Source: Solirubrobacterales bacterium
Lineage (GTDB): Bacteria; Actinomycetota; Thermoleophilia; Solirubrobacterales; Solirubrobacteraceae
NCBI GenBank assembly: GCA_003244205.1
Contig: QHBW01000100.1
Span: forward strand, 1 to 45,627
Direction: 5' to 3'
DNA: 45,627 nucleotides
The stretch's first letter is position 1; the number at the start of each line of letters is the position of its first letter. A model generated the notes under the pieces. That model saw only the letters and a program-made list of their open reading frames with translations, had not been told where the DNA came from and did no database searches. The position numbers and the translations under genes are program-made. Of this stretch, positions 19,703 to 27,081 are shown in pieces.

Positions 19703-20199
19703 GTGGACGACCTGCTGCTGCTCGCCCGCGTCGACGACCACCGGCTCGCCATCCATCCCACGAGCGTGTCCGCCGACGCAATCCTGCAGCAAGCCGCTGA
19801 TCGAGCGCGTCGCCAAGTACCGTTCGACAAAGAGATTGCGGTCGACGTGCCAGCCGACGCCCACCTATTCGCCAATCGCGAGCGCACGGCCCAGGCGATT
19901 GACAACCTCCTGACCAACGCCCTACGCCACGCAACCGCTCACGTCCAGCTCAGCGCACGCAGCAACGGCCACTTCGTCGAGCTGCACGTGACCGACGACG
20001 GCCCTGGCTTCTCCCCCGACTTCTACCCCGCGCGTGGGAACGCTTCGCGCGCGCCGACTCTGCCCGCACGCAGGACGGCGCTGGCCTCGGACTCGCGATC
20101 GTCCGCGCGATCACAGAAGCGCACGACGGTCAGGCCAACGCCGTAAACGCCCCGACCGGCGGCGCTGATGTCTGGATCACCCTCCCGGCCGTACCGTAG
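19703..20199 (+). pseudogene. Remnant of a sensor histidine kinase, decapitated and frameshifted
   Basis: The frame from 19703 gives VDDLLLLARVDDHRLAIHP, then a histidine-kinase ATPase domain with the N box (DNLLTNALRHA) and G1 box (VTDDGPGFSPD). At about 20023-20030 the frame breaks. Adding one base (TTCTACCCC to TTCCTACCCC) restores the expected reading RAWERFARADSARTQDGAG and LGLAIVRAITEAHDGQAN to ITLPAVP, stop at 20197-20199. The G2 box thus survives in another frame. The sensor, HAMP and His-phosphorylation parts are missing upstream, where the terminator at 19643-19675 now stands. The gene is therefore dead in two ways. It overlaps DoxX convergently. Confidence 0.85.
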
Positions 20200-20647
20200 T
20201 GCCGTCAGCGGCGCCACCGTCCGCTCGCGCCACCCGCGCGAGCAGGTAAATCATCGCGACGAGCAGCGCGGGCGCGAGCGTCAGGCTTGGAATGACGTCG
20301 CCGTGCCCGACGCCTGATACCGCGACGGCGACGGCCATGATCACCGCGAGCGCCAGCGCCACCGGAGCGACCAGCGAGCGCCTAAGAAGGAGCACGCCCC
20401 CAGCCGTCTCGAGCGCTCCGATGACAATCACCAGCACCTCCGGCGCGGGCAGCCCGAAGCGACGAAACGCGTCGAGCTCCCAGCCGTGCAGGACAAACTT
20501 CACTAGTCCACCGACAATGAAGATGGCGCCGCTGACGCGCGCCACTGCGTCGGCGGCACGACTTCCCCTGACGGCGGCGTCAGGCGCCAGGATCGCGGCG
20601 CGCCACAGCCGCTGCCCGCTGGTCTGTACCGCAGAGCTCATCATCAC
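20177..20647 (-). CDS. DoxX-family membrane protein
   Basis: A 156-residue protein with four hydrophobic helices (VSGAIFIVGGLVKFVLHGW, PEVLVIVIGALETAGGVLLL, VAPVALALAVIMAVAVAV and SLTLAPALLVAMIYLLAR), the usual DoxX/YqjF architecture. The GLVKFVLHGWELDAFRRFGLP segment fits the family. DoxX proteins are linked to quinone or redox functions in some bacteria, but the role is unknown here. The start is one of three consecutive Met codons at 20639-20647. Its 3' end overlaps the kinase remnant by 23 bases. Confidence 0.85.
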   Translation of the reverse strand: MMMSSAVQTSGQRLWRAAILAPDAAVRGSRAADAVARVSGAIFIVGGLVKFVLHGWELDAFRRFGLPAPEVLVIVIGALETAGGVLLLRRSLVAPVALALAVIMAVAVAVSGVGHGDVIPSLTLAPALLVAMIYLLARVARADGGAADGTTVRPGG

Positions 20648-20702
20648 TCCAGGCTAGAGCTAGCGCGCGCTCCGCCCGCGCAGGACTGGAATAGTGGGCC
20701 GG

Positions 20703-22142
20703 ATGAGCGAAGGACTCCTCACCCGCGGCGAGTTCTTCCTCGCGGCCGGGGCCGCCGCGGGCGCTGTCGCGGCCTCGCACCCGGCCGCGCGCCACGTCCG
20801 CCAGCGGGTCCGTCACCGACGCCCTCACCGCCGCCGGCACACCGCCCAGTCACCGCTTCACCAGATCGAGCACGTGGTCTTCCTGATCCAGGAGAACCGC
20901 TCCTTCGACAGCTACTTCGGCACGCTCGCCGGAGTTCGCGGCTTCTCGGACCCCGCCGCGCCCACGCTGCCGTCGGGCCGCAGCGTCTTCCAGCAGCCCT
21001 ACCCGCTCTCGCCGACCGGCGCGCTGCTCCCGTGGCATCTCGACACCACCCGCTCCAGCCCCTGCGCGATCCCGGTCGACAACTCCTGGGCCCCGAGTCA
21101 CGCAGCATGGGACGGGGGGCGCATGGACGGCTTCGCGCAGACCGGCCTGGGCCTCGCCGGCTACCCGATGAGCTATTACACGCGAGCCGATCTCCCCTGG
21201 CATTGCGCCCTCGCCGACGCCTTCACCGTCTGCGACGGCTACCACGCTTCTGTGCTGGGTCCGACCAACCCGAACCGCCTGTACACGATGACCGGGACGA
21301 TCGACCCAGCGGGCCGCAACGGCGGCCCGGTCAAGGACAACACGGACGGCCCCTTCAGCTGGACCACCTACCCCGAGCGCCTGCAGGCCGCGGGCGTGAG
21401 CTGGCGCGTCTATCAGCAGTCCGACAACTTCGATGACAACCCGCTGGCCTGGTTCCCCGTCTACCAGAGAGCGCCGGCCGGCTCCCCGCTGTATGAGAAC
21501 GGAATGCGCAGGCGCGACGCCGGCGCCTTCGCAGCCGACGTGGCGACGGGTGTTCTGCCAGCGGTCTCGTGGATCGTGGCACCGACCGCGCAGTCCGAGC
21601 ACCCCGGCAACTCGGCCGGTCAGGGCGCCGAATTCTGCGACTCGATCTTGCAGGCGCTCTTCGCCCACCCCGGCGTCTGGGCGAAGACGGTGCTCTTTGT
21701 GATCTACGACGAGCCGGGGGGATTCTTCGATCACGTCGTCCCTCCGACGCCCCCGCCCGGGACGCCCGGCGAGTTCGTCGACGGGCTGCCCATCGGACTT
21801 GGTTTCCGCGTTCCGAGTATTGTCTGCTCGCCGTTCAGCCGCGGCGGCTATGTCAACTCGGCGACCTTTGACCACACCTCGACCCTGCGCTTCCTCGAAC
21901 GCCGCTTCGGCGTCGTCGAGCCACAGATCAGCGCCTGGCGGCGCACGACCTGCGGCAACCTGATCGACTGTCTGGACCTAGCGAACCCCGACATGACCAC
22001 GCCTACGCTCCCAGCCACTGTGCCGCTCGCGGCCGCCGCCCAGCGTGCCTGCCAGCAGGACCTGCCGGGCATTCCGCCGCTGCTGGCCCAGCAGATGCCT
22101 TCACAGGAGCCCGGTAGCAGGCCGCGCCGAGGAACGGGGTGA
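20703..22142 (+). CDS. Phospholipase C / acid phosphatase-like phosphoesterase, exported
   Basis: About 479 residues of the bacterial phosphoesterase family that includes non-haemolytic phospholipase C and AcpA. The diagnostic ENRSFDSYFGTLAGVRGF near the N-terminus contains the metal and nucleophile region; DGYHASVLGPTNPNRLY, YDEPGGFFDHVVPPTPP (metal ligands) and FDHTSTLRFLERRFGV complete the fold. The N-terminus LTRGEFFLAAGAAAGAVAAS resembles a Tat signal but has Arg-Gly rather than Arg-Arg, so the export route is unsure. I chose ATG 20703 (MSEGLL) over the upstream GTG 20694. Its stop overlaps the next start (GTGA). Confidence 0.88.
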   Translation: MSEGLLTRGEFFLAAGAAAGAVAASHPAARHVRQRVRHRRPHRRRHTAQSPLHQIEHVVFLIQENRSFDSYFGTLAGVRGFSDPAAPTLPSGRSVFQQPYPLSPTGALLPWHLDTTRSSPCAIPVDNSWAPSHAAWDGGRMDGFAQTGLGLAGYPMSYYTRADLPWHCALADAFTVCDGYHASVLGPTNPNRLYTMTGTIDPAGRNGGPVKDNTDGPFSWTTYPERLQAAGVSWRVYQQSDNFDDNPLAWFPVYQRAPAGSPLYENGMRRRDAGAFAADVATGVLPAVSWIVAPTAQSEHPGNSAGQGAEFCDSILQALFAHPGVWAKTVLFVIYDEPGGFFDHVVPPTPPPGTPGEFVDGLPIGLGFRVPSIVCSPFSRGGYVNSATFDHTSTLRFLERRFGVVEPQISAWRRTTCGNLIDCLDLANPDMTTPTLPATVPLAAAAQRACQQDLPGIPPLLAQQMPSQEPGSRPRRGTG

Positions 22143-22594
22143 TCGCCATGTCCGGACGACGGCAGGCCATCGCGGTGGCGGCGGCAATCGGGGTGGCGGT
22201 GTCGCTGGCTCCGTCGGGCGCAAGCGGCGCCGCGAAAACGCTCCGTGGCAAGACGAGCCAGGGGACGCGCGTGTCGCTCGGCCCCGCGGGCGCCGGCGGG
22301 CGCAAGTTCACCTATCAGGCGCGGCTGCGCTGCTCGGACGGGACGACGTTCACTGACAATCCGTTCTGGGACCTCGTCAGGATTCGTCGCGGCCGCTTCC
22401 GTGTGCGCTTCCTTTCCGACCGCGGCGCGACCAAGACGATCGTCTCGGGCACCGTCCGCGGCAAGCGCGCTAGCGGAAGGCTCCTGATCAACGAGCGCTA
22501 CAGCGCGACCGCGAATGCGCAGGGCTTCACGCCGCTGGACCCGCACGGCACCGTGCTCTGCAGCAGCGGCTCGATCCGCTGGTCGGCGCGCTAG
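22139..22594 (+). CDS. Small exported protein coupled to the phosphoesterase
   Basis: A 151-residue protein beginning (V)IAMSGRRQAIAVAAAIGVAVS, a standard signal peptide ending near GASGAAK; ATG 22148 is an alternative start. The mature part has regular beta-strand alternation (GGRKFTYQARLRCSDGTTFT, RRGRFRVRFLSD, IVSGTVRGKRASGRLLINER), suggesting a small sandwich, with two Cys (LRCSDG and VLCSSG) that could form a disulfide. I do not recognise the family. The 4-base overlap with the phosphoesterase gene implies coupled expression, so a partner or lipid-binding role is possible. Confidence 0.7.
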   Translation: MIAMSGRRQAIAVAAAIGVAVSLAPSGASGAAKTLRGKTSQGTRVSLGPAGAGGRKFTYQARLRCSDGTTFTDNPFWDLVRIRRGRFRVRFLSDRGATKTIVSGTVRGKRASGRLLINERYSATANAQGFTPLDPHGTVLCSSGSIRWSAR

Positions 22595-22618
22595 CCGACC
22601 GTCGGCCCGCGCTCCTCG

Positions 22619-23086
22619 CTAGCCCTCGCCCTCCCAGTAGCCGACGTCGCCGTCAGCTCGCCGCAGCATCACCTTGTCCTCGGGGTTGCCGGGCCGGACG
22701 CCGATCTTGTCGCTGTCGGGATAGACGGCGACAGCCGGCTCGTGTGAGCTCGAGAACATCATGATCCGCGCCGTCGCGTTGCTGCGATTGGTCACCTTGT
22801 GAGCACCGTCCGGACCAGCCGGGAAGCAAACCAGCTCACCACGGGTTAACTCTTCGTCGCCGCGCGGAGCACGCACGACGACCGCGCCGTCTAGGACCAC
22901 GAGCCATTCCTCTTCGTACTCGTAGTGGTAGGGACAGACGCTCTCGCCCGCCGGCAGCTCGTAGACCTTGACCGCGAGCGCTTTGCCGCCGACGGCGTCG
23001 CCGATCCGGGCCATGCCCGAGCGGAAGCCGTCGGGGTCGCTCTTCTCGTACTCGCACTCGGCGCTGAAGACGTTGGCTCGTGACAT
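22619..23086 (-). CDS. Cupin-domain protein
   Basis: Single-domain cupin, about 155 residues from ATG 23086 (MSRANVFSAECEYEKSD). Cupin motif 1 reads CPYHYEYEEEWLVVLDGAVVV: a metal-binding His is present (YHYEYEEEW in place of the classical HxH...E), and motif 2 is ELVCFPAGPDGAHKVTNRS. The HYEYEEEW stretch is typical of sugar-isomerase-like cupin_2 proteins of unknown substrate. The longer frame to GTG/ATG 23116 adds residues without homology. It follows the TetR gene on the same strand by 66 bases. Confidence 0.82.
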   Translation of the reverse strand: MSRANVFSAECEYEKSDPDGFRSGMARIGDAVGGKALAVKVYELPAGESVCPYHYEYEEEWLVVLDGAVVVRAPRGDEELTRGELVCFPAGPDGAHKVTNRSNATARIMMFSSSHEPAVAVYPDSDKIGVRPGNPEDKVMLRRADGDVGYWEGEG

Positions 23087-23152
23087 GCGGCGATCTTCGC
23101 ATGTAGAGCCCGCCACCGGCCGCGCTGAGCACGGAGGCTACCCGCGCCCGCG

Positions 23153-23752
23153 CTAGGACGCGAGCAGCGCCTTCGCCCTGCACGCGGCGAGCTCGCCCGC
23201 GACCTCCAGCGGTTCCGTGCTGCGCAGGGTACGCGCGAGCACGAACGCGCCTTCGAGCGCCGCGATCATGCTGATCGTCAGCTCACGCGCTCGCTCAGGC
23301 GCGAGCCCGCTCGCCTTGAAGTGCTCCGTGCCGAGCTCGATCCAGCCGCCGAAGACGTCGGCGCACGCCTCGCGCAGCGGCTCGCTGGTGCTCGAGACCT
23401 CGAGCGCGACGGTGGCGATCGGGCAGGCGTCGGCGTAGTCGGTCTCGACCAGGTGCTCAGCGGCCAGGGAGAAGAAGTCATGAACGCCGCTGAGCACGTC
23501 CGGAGCCGGGTCGAGTACCGTCGGCAGCAACTGGCCGTAGATCCCACCCGACCAGCGGATCGTCTCGGCGGCGAGCTGCTCCTTGCCGCCGGGGAAGAAG
23601 TGGTACAGCGACCCGAACGGCGCCGACGCCTCAGCGACGATCTGCTTGACCCCGGTCGCCGCATAGCCCTGCCGGCGGAAAAGCTCCGCGCTCGCATCGA
23701 CGATGCGCTCGCGCGTGCCCGCGGCCCCCTCCTTCTCGCTCCCGGCTTGCAT
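23153..23752 (-). CDS. TetR-family transcriptional regulator (LmrA/YxaF type)
   Basis: A 199-residue repressor: N-terminal helix-turn-helix (TRERIVDASAELFRRQGYAA, then GVKQIVAEASAPFGSLYHFF) and a C-terminal ligand domain with the PIATVALEVSSTSEPLREAC segment that marks the LmrA/YxaF-like branch. It is divergent from the NTF2-like gene; the 57-base intergenic contains a 12-bp palindrome (23784-23795), the probable operator, so it likely autoregulates and controls its neighbour. The inducer is unknown. Confidence 0.9.
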   Translation of the reverse strand: MQAGSEKEGAAGTRERIVDASAELFRRQGYAATGVKQIVAEASAPFGSLYHFFPGGKEQLAAETIRWSGGIYGQLLPTVLDPAPDVLSGVHDFFSLAAEHLVETDYADACPIATVALEVSSTSEPLREACADVFGGWIELGTEHFKASGLAPERARELTISMIAALEGAFVLARTLRSTEPLEVAGELAACRAKALLAS

Positions 23753-23783
23753 CGCTGACCCCTTCGTCGGTACACTCTGTCGC

Positions 23784-23795
23784 TAGAGCACTCTA
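23784..23795. promoter_or_regulatory. Palindromic operator for the TetR regulator
   Basis: TAGAGCACTCTA: arms TAGAG and CTCTA around a 2-base centre. It sits midway between the divergent starts at 23752 and 23810, and resembles the TAGACnnGTCTA-type operators of LmrA/YxaF-like repressors. Confidence 0.6.
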
Positions 23796-23809
23796 TCAAG
23801 GAACAGACG

Positions 23810-24265
23810 ATGCGATCCTGGCTGGCCAAAGTGCTGCTGTCCCGCAACATGGCGCGACTCAACGCCGGCGACTACCTGCCCACGCTGCGCCTCGACGCCA
23901 AGGACGTCCGCTTCCGCTTCCCCGGCGACAGCTCCTGGGCCACCGAGCTGCAGGGCAAGCCGGCGCTCGAGCGTTGGCTGCAGCGCTTCGTCGACAGCGG
24001 CATCCAGATCTTCGCCGACGAGGTCGTCGCCAAGGGACCGCCGTGGAACATGACGCTCTGCGTCCGCGGCACCGACCACCTGAAATCGCCGGCCGGAGAG
24101 ATCGTCTATGAGAACCGCTACGTGATCTGGGGCCGGCTGTCCTGGGGTTTGCTGAAGGAGTACGAGGTCTACGAGGACACGCAGAAGGCCAAGGCCCTCG
24201 ACGACTACCTCCGCGCTCTCAGCGCCCCGTCGCCTCCGTCGCCGGCCGCCGCGGCAGGACCGTAG
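23810..24265 (+). CDS. NTF2-like (SnoaL-type) protein
   Basis: A 151-residue protein beginning MRSWLAKVLLSRNMARLNAG, with the NTF2 cone pattern: an N-terminal helix, a strand pair (LDAKDVRFRFPGDSSWATEL), ERWLQRFVDSGIQIFADEVV, ENRYVIWGRLSWGLLKEYEV and a C-terminal Ala/Pro tail. Such proteins are isomerases, hydrolases or ligand binders; no active-site assignment is possible. AAGGA lies about 10 bases before ATG 23810. It is the probable target of the TetR regulator. The last 47 bases overlap the convergent MMPL gene, where the tail (APSPPSPAAAAGP) is low-complexity. Confidence 0.78.
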   Translation: MRSWLAKVLLSRNMARLNAGDYLPTLRLDAKDVRFRFPGDSSWATELQGKPALERWLQRFVDSGIQIFADEVVAKGPPWNMTLCVRGTDHLKSPAGEIVYENRYVIWGRLSWGLLKEYEVYEDTQKAKALDDYLRALSAPSPPSPAAAAGP

Positions 24266-26408
24266 ACGCCGGCACCCGCATGATCCGCGCGAGCGGGTGC
24301 GGCAGCCACCAGTTCCAGCGTCCCAGCAGCGAGACCAGCGCGGGCAGCAGCAGCGCGCGCACGATCGTGGCGTCGAGCAGGATGCCGACAGCGAGGCCCG
24401 TCGCCAGCACCTTGATGTCGGTGTTCGGCGCCGAGGCCAGCGCGGCAAAGGCAAGGAAGAGGATCAGCGCCGCGCTGGTCACCAGTCGTCCGGTGCGGCC
24501 CAGGCCCTCGATCACCGCTCCGTCTGTCGACCCGGTGCGGTCGTACTCCTCGCGCACGCGCGTGAGGATGAAAACCTCATAGTCCATCGACAGGCCAAAG
24601 AGGAAGGCAAAGATCATCAGCGGGATCCAGAACGTGATCGCCCCGGTGGCGGGGATCCCGAAGACGAAGTTCGAGCCGTGACCTTCCTGCCAGAACCACG
24701 TCATCACGCCGAAGGCGGCGCCCATCGAGATGAGGTTGAGGATGACCGCCTTGACCGCGAGCACGAGCGAACGGAACGCCCGCGCCAGCAGCGCGATCGT
24801 GAGGATTGCGATGACCGCGAACATCAGCGGGAAGTTGCCGAAGACGGCGTGCTGGTAGTCCAGCTCGATCGCGCCATCGCCGGTGATCCCGATCACTCCC
24901 GCGACCCCGTGCAGGGCGCTGCGGGCGTCGCGCACGGGCGCCAGGGAGCTGGTGTTGACCGTCTCGCTGCGCGGAACGCCGATCAGCACCGTGGTCCCCG
25001 CCCGATTGCTGTCGGGCGAGCTGGGCGCCAGCGCGCCGGACATCCCGGGCACCGCCGCCAACTGCCCGCGTACCGCCGCGGCGTCCCGCGAGCGGGCGAG
25101 CACCTCGACCGGCGTCAACACGCCACCGGACACACCGCCGGCGATCAGGCGGCTGTAGGCATCGTGCGCGCTGCCGGTCTTGGCCAGCGCGCTGACGCTC
25201 GTCTCGCCAGTGGTGAGGCTGAAGGTGGGGATGATCAGCACGGCGAGGATCGCGACGCCTAGGCCCGCGGCTACCCAGCGGCGGCGCACCATTGTGCGCG
25301 TCCAGGCGGTCCAGCTGCGGCTCGCCTTGTCCTCGTGGCGGATCCGCGGCCAGTCGACCCGCGGCCCGATGCCGCCGAGCAGGGCGGGAAGCAGCGTAAG
25401 CGCGACCGCCGTCGAGATCAGCGGAATGAGCATGCCGCCGTAGCCGACGCTGCGCAGCCCGGGGACGGGCAGGACGATCAGCGAGATCAGCCCGATCGCG
25501 ACCGTCAGCCCCGACAGCAGGACGGCGCGTCCCGCGGTGGCCATCGCGGCCATGACCGCGTCGCCGTTGTCGCGTCCGTGGGCACGCTCCTCGCGCCAGC
25601 GCGTGACCAACAGCAGCGAGTAGTCGATCGCCACCCCCAGGCCGACGAGCGAGACGAGGAACTCGACGATGAAGGAGACGTTGGCGATGTAGGTCAATCC
25701 GAGCACAACGAGCAGCGTTGTCAGGATCGACACCGCCGCGATCAGCAGCGGCACGAGCGCGAGCATCGACGCGAACACGAAGGCCAAGATCACGAGCGCG
25801 CCGCCTGCTCCGATCAGCGTCTCCACCAGCACGCCGGGGCCCTTGCTCGAGCCGCCGCTCTGGAGCTGCTGCAGCCCGGTGAGCTGGACCTGGGTCCCGG
25901 CAGGCAGCGCGGACGCGACGGCGCCCGAGACCTTGGGGGGATCCTTCGGCGCACCGAAGGTCTTCTCCAGCGGCGTGAAGACGAACGCGTACGTCGTGCG
26001 GCCGTCGCGCGTGATGAAGCTCGGGTCGTGGGTGACGCCGAAGTCGACCACGCGAGCGCTGGGCGCGGCCGCGCGTGCTCGCCTGAACGCCGAGTCGAGC
26101 CGCGCCTGCTCACCCCGGATCGTCTGGCCCTGGGGGACCGTCACGACGACGATCGAAGGCGCGGTGTCGCCGCCGTTGCCATACAGCTGGATGATCCGCT
26201 TGGCGGTCTCATAGCCAGGCTGACCTGGCAGCGAGAAGTCGAAGGAGAGCCGCTTGGAGACGGTGCTGGCGCCGTAGGCGCCAAAGAAGAAGAGCAGCAC
26301 CCACGCCCCGATGATCAGACGGCGATGGCGCAGCACGAAGCCGCCGAGCGTGGCGAACGCGCTCCGCGGGATGGGTCCGGGCTGGCCGGCGGAGGTGGTG
26401 GCGTTCAT
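24219..26408 (-). CDS. MMPL/RND-family exporter
   Basis: A 729-residue membrane transporter of the MMPL (mycobacterial large membrane protein) branch of RND. It has an initial helix (RLIIGAWVLLFFFGAYGAST), a periplasmic domain, five helices including LVSLVGLGVAIDYSLLLVTRWREER (the conserved GxxxDY/R element), a second periplasmic domain and a second helix bundle with the matching FLFGLSMDYEVFILTRVREEYDR. The two halves are internally duplicated, as usual. Substrates are lipids or drugs in known cases. ATG 26408; divergent from MarR, so probably repressed by it. Confidence 0.93.
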   Translation of the reverse strand: MNATTSAGQPGPIPRSAFATLGGFVLRHRRLIIGAWVLLFFFGAYGASTVSKRLSFDFSLPGQPGYETAKRIIQLYGNGGDTAPSIVVVTVPQGQTIRGEQARLDSAFRRARAAAPSARVVDFGVTHDPSFITRDGRTTYAFVFTPLEKTFGAPKDPPKVSGAVASALPAGTQVQLTGLQQLQSGGSSKGPGVLVETLIGAGGALVILAFVFASMLALVPLLIAAVSILTTLLVVLGLTYIANVSFIVEFLVSLVGLGVAIDYSLLLVTRWREERAHGRDNGDAVMAAMATAGRAVLLSGLTVAIGLISLIVLPVPGLRSVGYGGMLIPLISTAVALTLLPALLGGIGPRVDWPRIRHEDKASRSWTAWTRTMVRRRWVAAGLGVAILAVLIIPTFSLTTGETSVSALAKTGSAHDAYSRLIAGGVSGGVLTPVEVLARSRDAAAVRGQLAAVPGMSGALAPSSPDSNRAGTTVLIGVPRSETVNTSSLAPVRDARSALHGVAGVIGITGDGAIELDYQHAVFGNFPLMFAVIAILTIALLARAFRSLVLAVKAVILNLISMGAAFGVMTWFWQEGHGSNFVFGIPATGAITFWIPLMIFAFLFGLSMDYEVFILTRVREEYDRTGSTDGAVIEGLGRTGRLVTSAALILFLAFAALASAPNTDIKVLATGLAVGILLDATIVRALLLPALVSLLGRWNWWLPHPLARIMRVPASTVLPRRPATEATGR

Positions 26409-26428
26409 CGAGGTCCCCTGGTGGTGAT

Positions 26429-26437
26429 TGTCACGAT
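26429..26437 (-). promoter_or_regulatory. Inverted-repeat half-site 1 (MarR operator candidate)
   Basis: TGTCACGAT, 21 bases upstream of the MMPL start. Its inverted counterpart (read TGGCACGAT) lies at 26490-26498. The two differ at one base and bracket the intergenic region from both sides. Confidence 0.4.
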
Positions 26438-26485
26438 AAAAGGTTCCGGCCGGAGCGGTTTATAGCATAAGTTGTTCCAGGGTGG

Positions 26486-26498
26486 TATGATCGTGCCA
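26486..26498 (+). promoter_or_regulatory. Leaderless promoter and second half-site before the marR gene
   Basis: TATGAT at 26486-26491 is a good -10 element 8 bases before ATG 26500, and no Shine-Dalgarno precedes that ATG. The transcript would therefore begin at or within a base or two of the start codon. The half-site ATCGTGCCA (26490-26498) overlaps this -10, which suits repression by the encoded MarR. Confidence 0.45.
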
Positions 26499-26499
26499 A

Positions 26500-27015
26500 A
26501 TGGTTGATGACGAGCCCAAGGATGGCGCCGTCCCCGTGCTCGACTCGACGCCGCCGTTGCGCTCGGTCGGGTTCACGATCTCGGCCACCGGATACGCGAT
26601 CGCGCGCACGTTCAAGGAGATTCTCGCGCCGCTGCAGCTCGAGCCGCGCGAGTTCTCGCTCCTGCGAGCGGTCGGGGCGGCAGAGGGCCAATCCCAGCAG
26701 ACGATCGGCGAGCGCCTGCAGATCCCGTCCAGCCGCATGGTGGCCTTCGTCGACGCGCTCGAGGCTCGCGGGCTGCTCCAGCGCCGCCAGAATCCCGACG
26801 ACCGCCGGGCGCGCGCGCTGTTCTTGACCGAGGACGGTCATGAGCTGCTCGAGCGCTCGTTCACGGCCGCCGCGGGACACGAGCTCAACCTCACCGGCGA
26901 GCTCAGCCCCGAGGAGCGCGACCAGCTCCTCGCGCTGCTCGAGAAGGTGGGTAACCGGCTCGGCCTGGCCGGGGGCAACTCGGGCCGCGGGCACCCGGCG
27001 CTGGCCGACGAGTAG
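26500..27015 (+). CDS. MarR-family transcriptional regulator
   Basis: A 171-residue winged-helix regulator. It has REFSLLRAVGAAEGQSQQTI, the recognition helix IPSSRMVAFVDALEARGLLQ and the wing RRQNPDDRRARALFLTEDGHELL, all standard MarR features. Divergent from the MMPL exporter gene with 91 bases between, the classic arrangement of a drug-responsive MarR and its efflux pump. The start lacks a ribosome-binding site but has a -10 at leaderless spacing. Confidence 0.9.
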   Translation: MVDDEPKDGAVPVLDSTPPLRSVGFTISATGYAIARTFKEILAPLQLEPREFSLLRAVGAAEGQSQQTIGERLQIPSSRMVAFVDALEARGLLQRRQNPDDRRARALFLTEDGHELLERSFTAAAGHELNLTGELSPEERDQLLALLEKVGNRLGLAGGNSGRGHPALADE

Positions 27016-27081
27016 CGCCGACTCCCCGTCCGGCCGAGTGGCGGATGCGTACGGCCGGCATCCTTCGTACGGTTGACAGCG

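Noticed and set aside
26460..26470. TTATAGCATAA palindrome as the MarR operator
   Set aside because: Arms of only four bases around a 3-base centre in AT-rich sequence; the TGnCACGAT pair is a better candidate.
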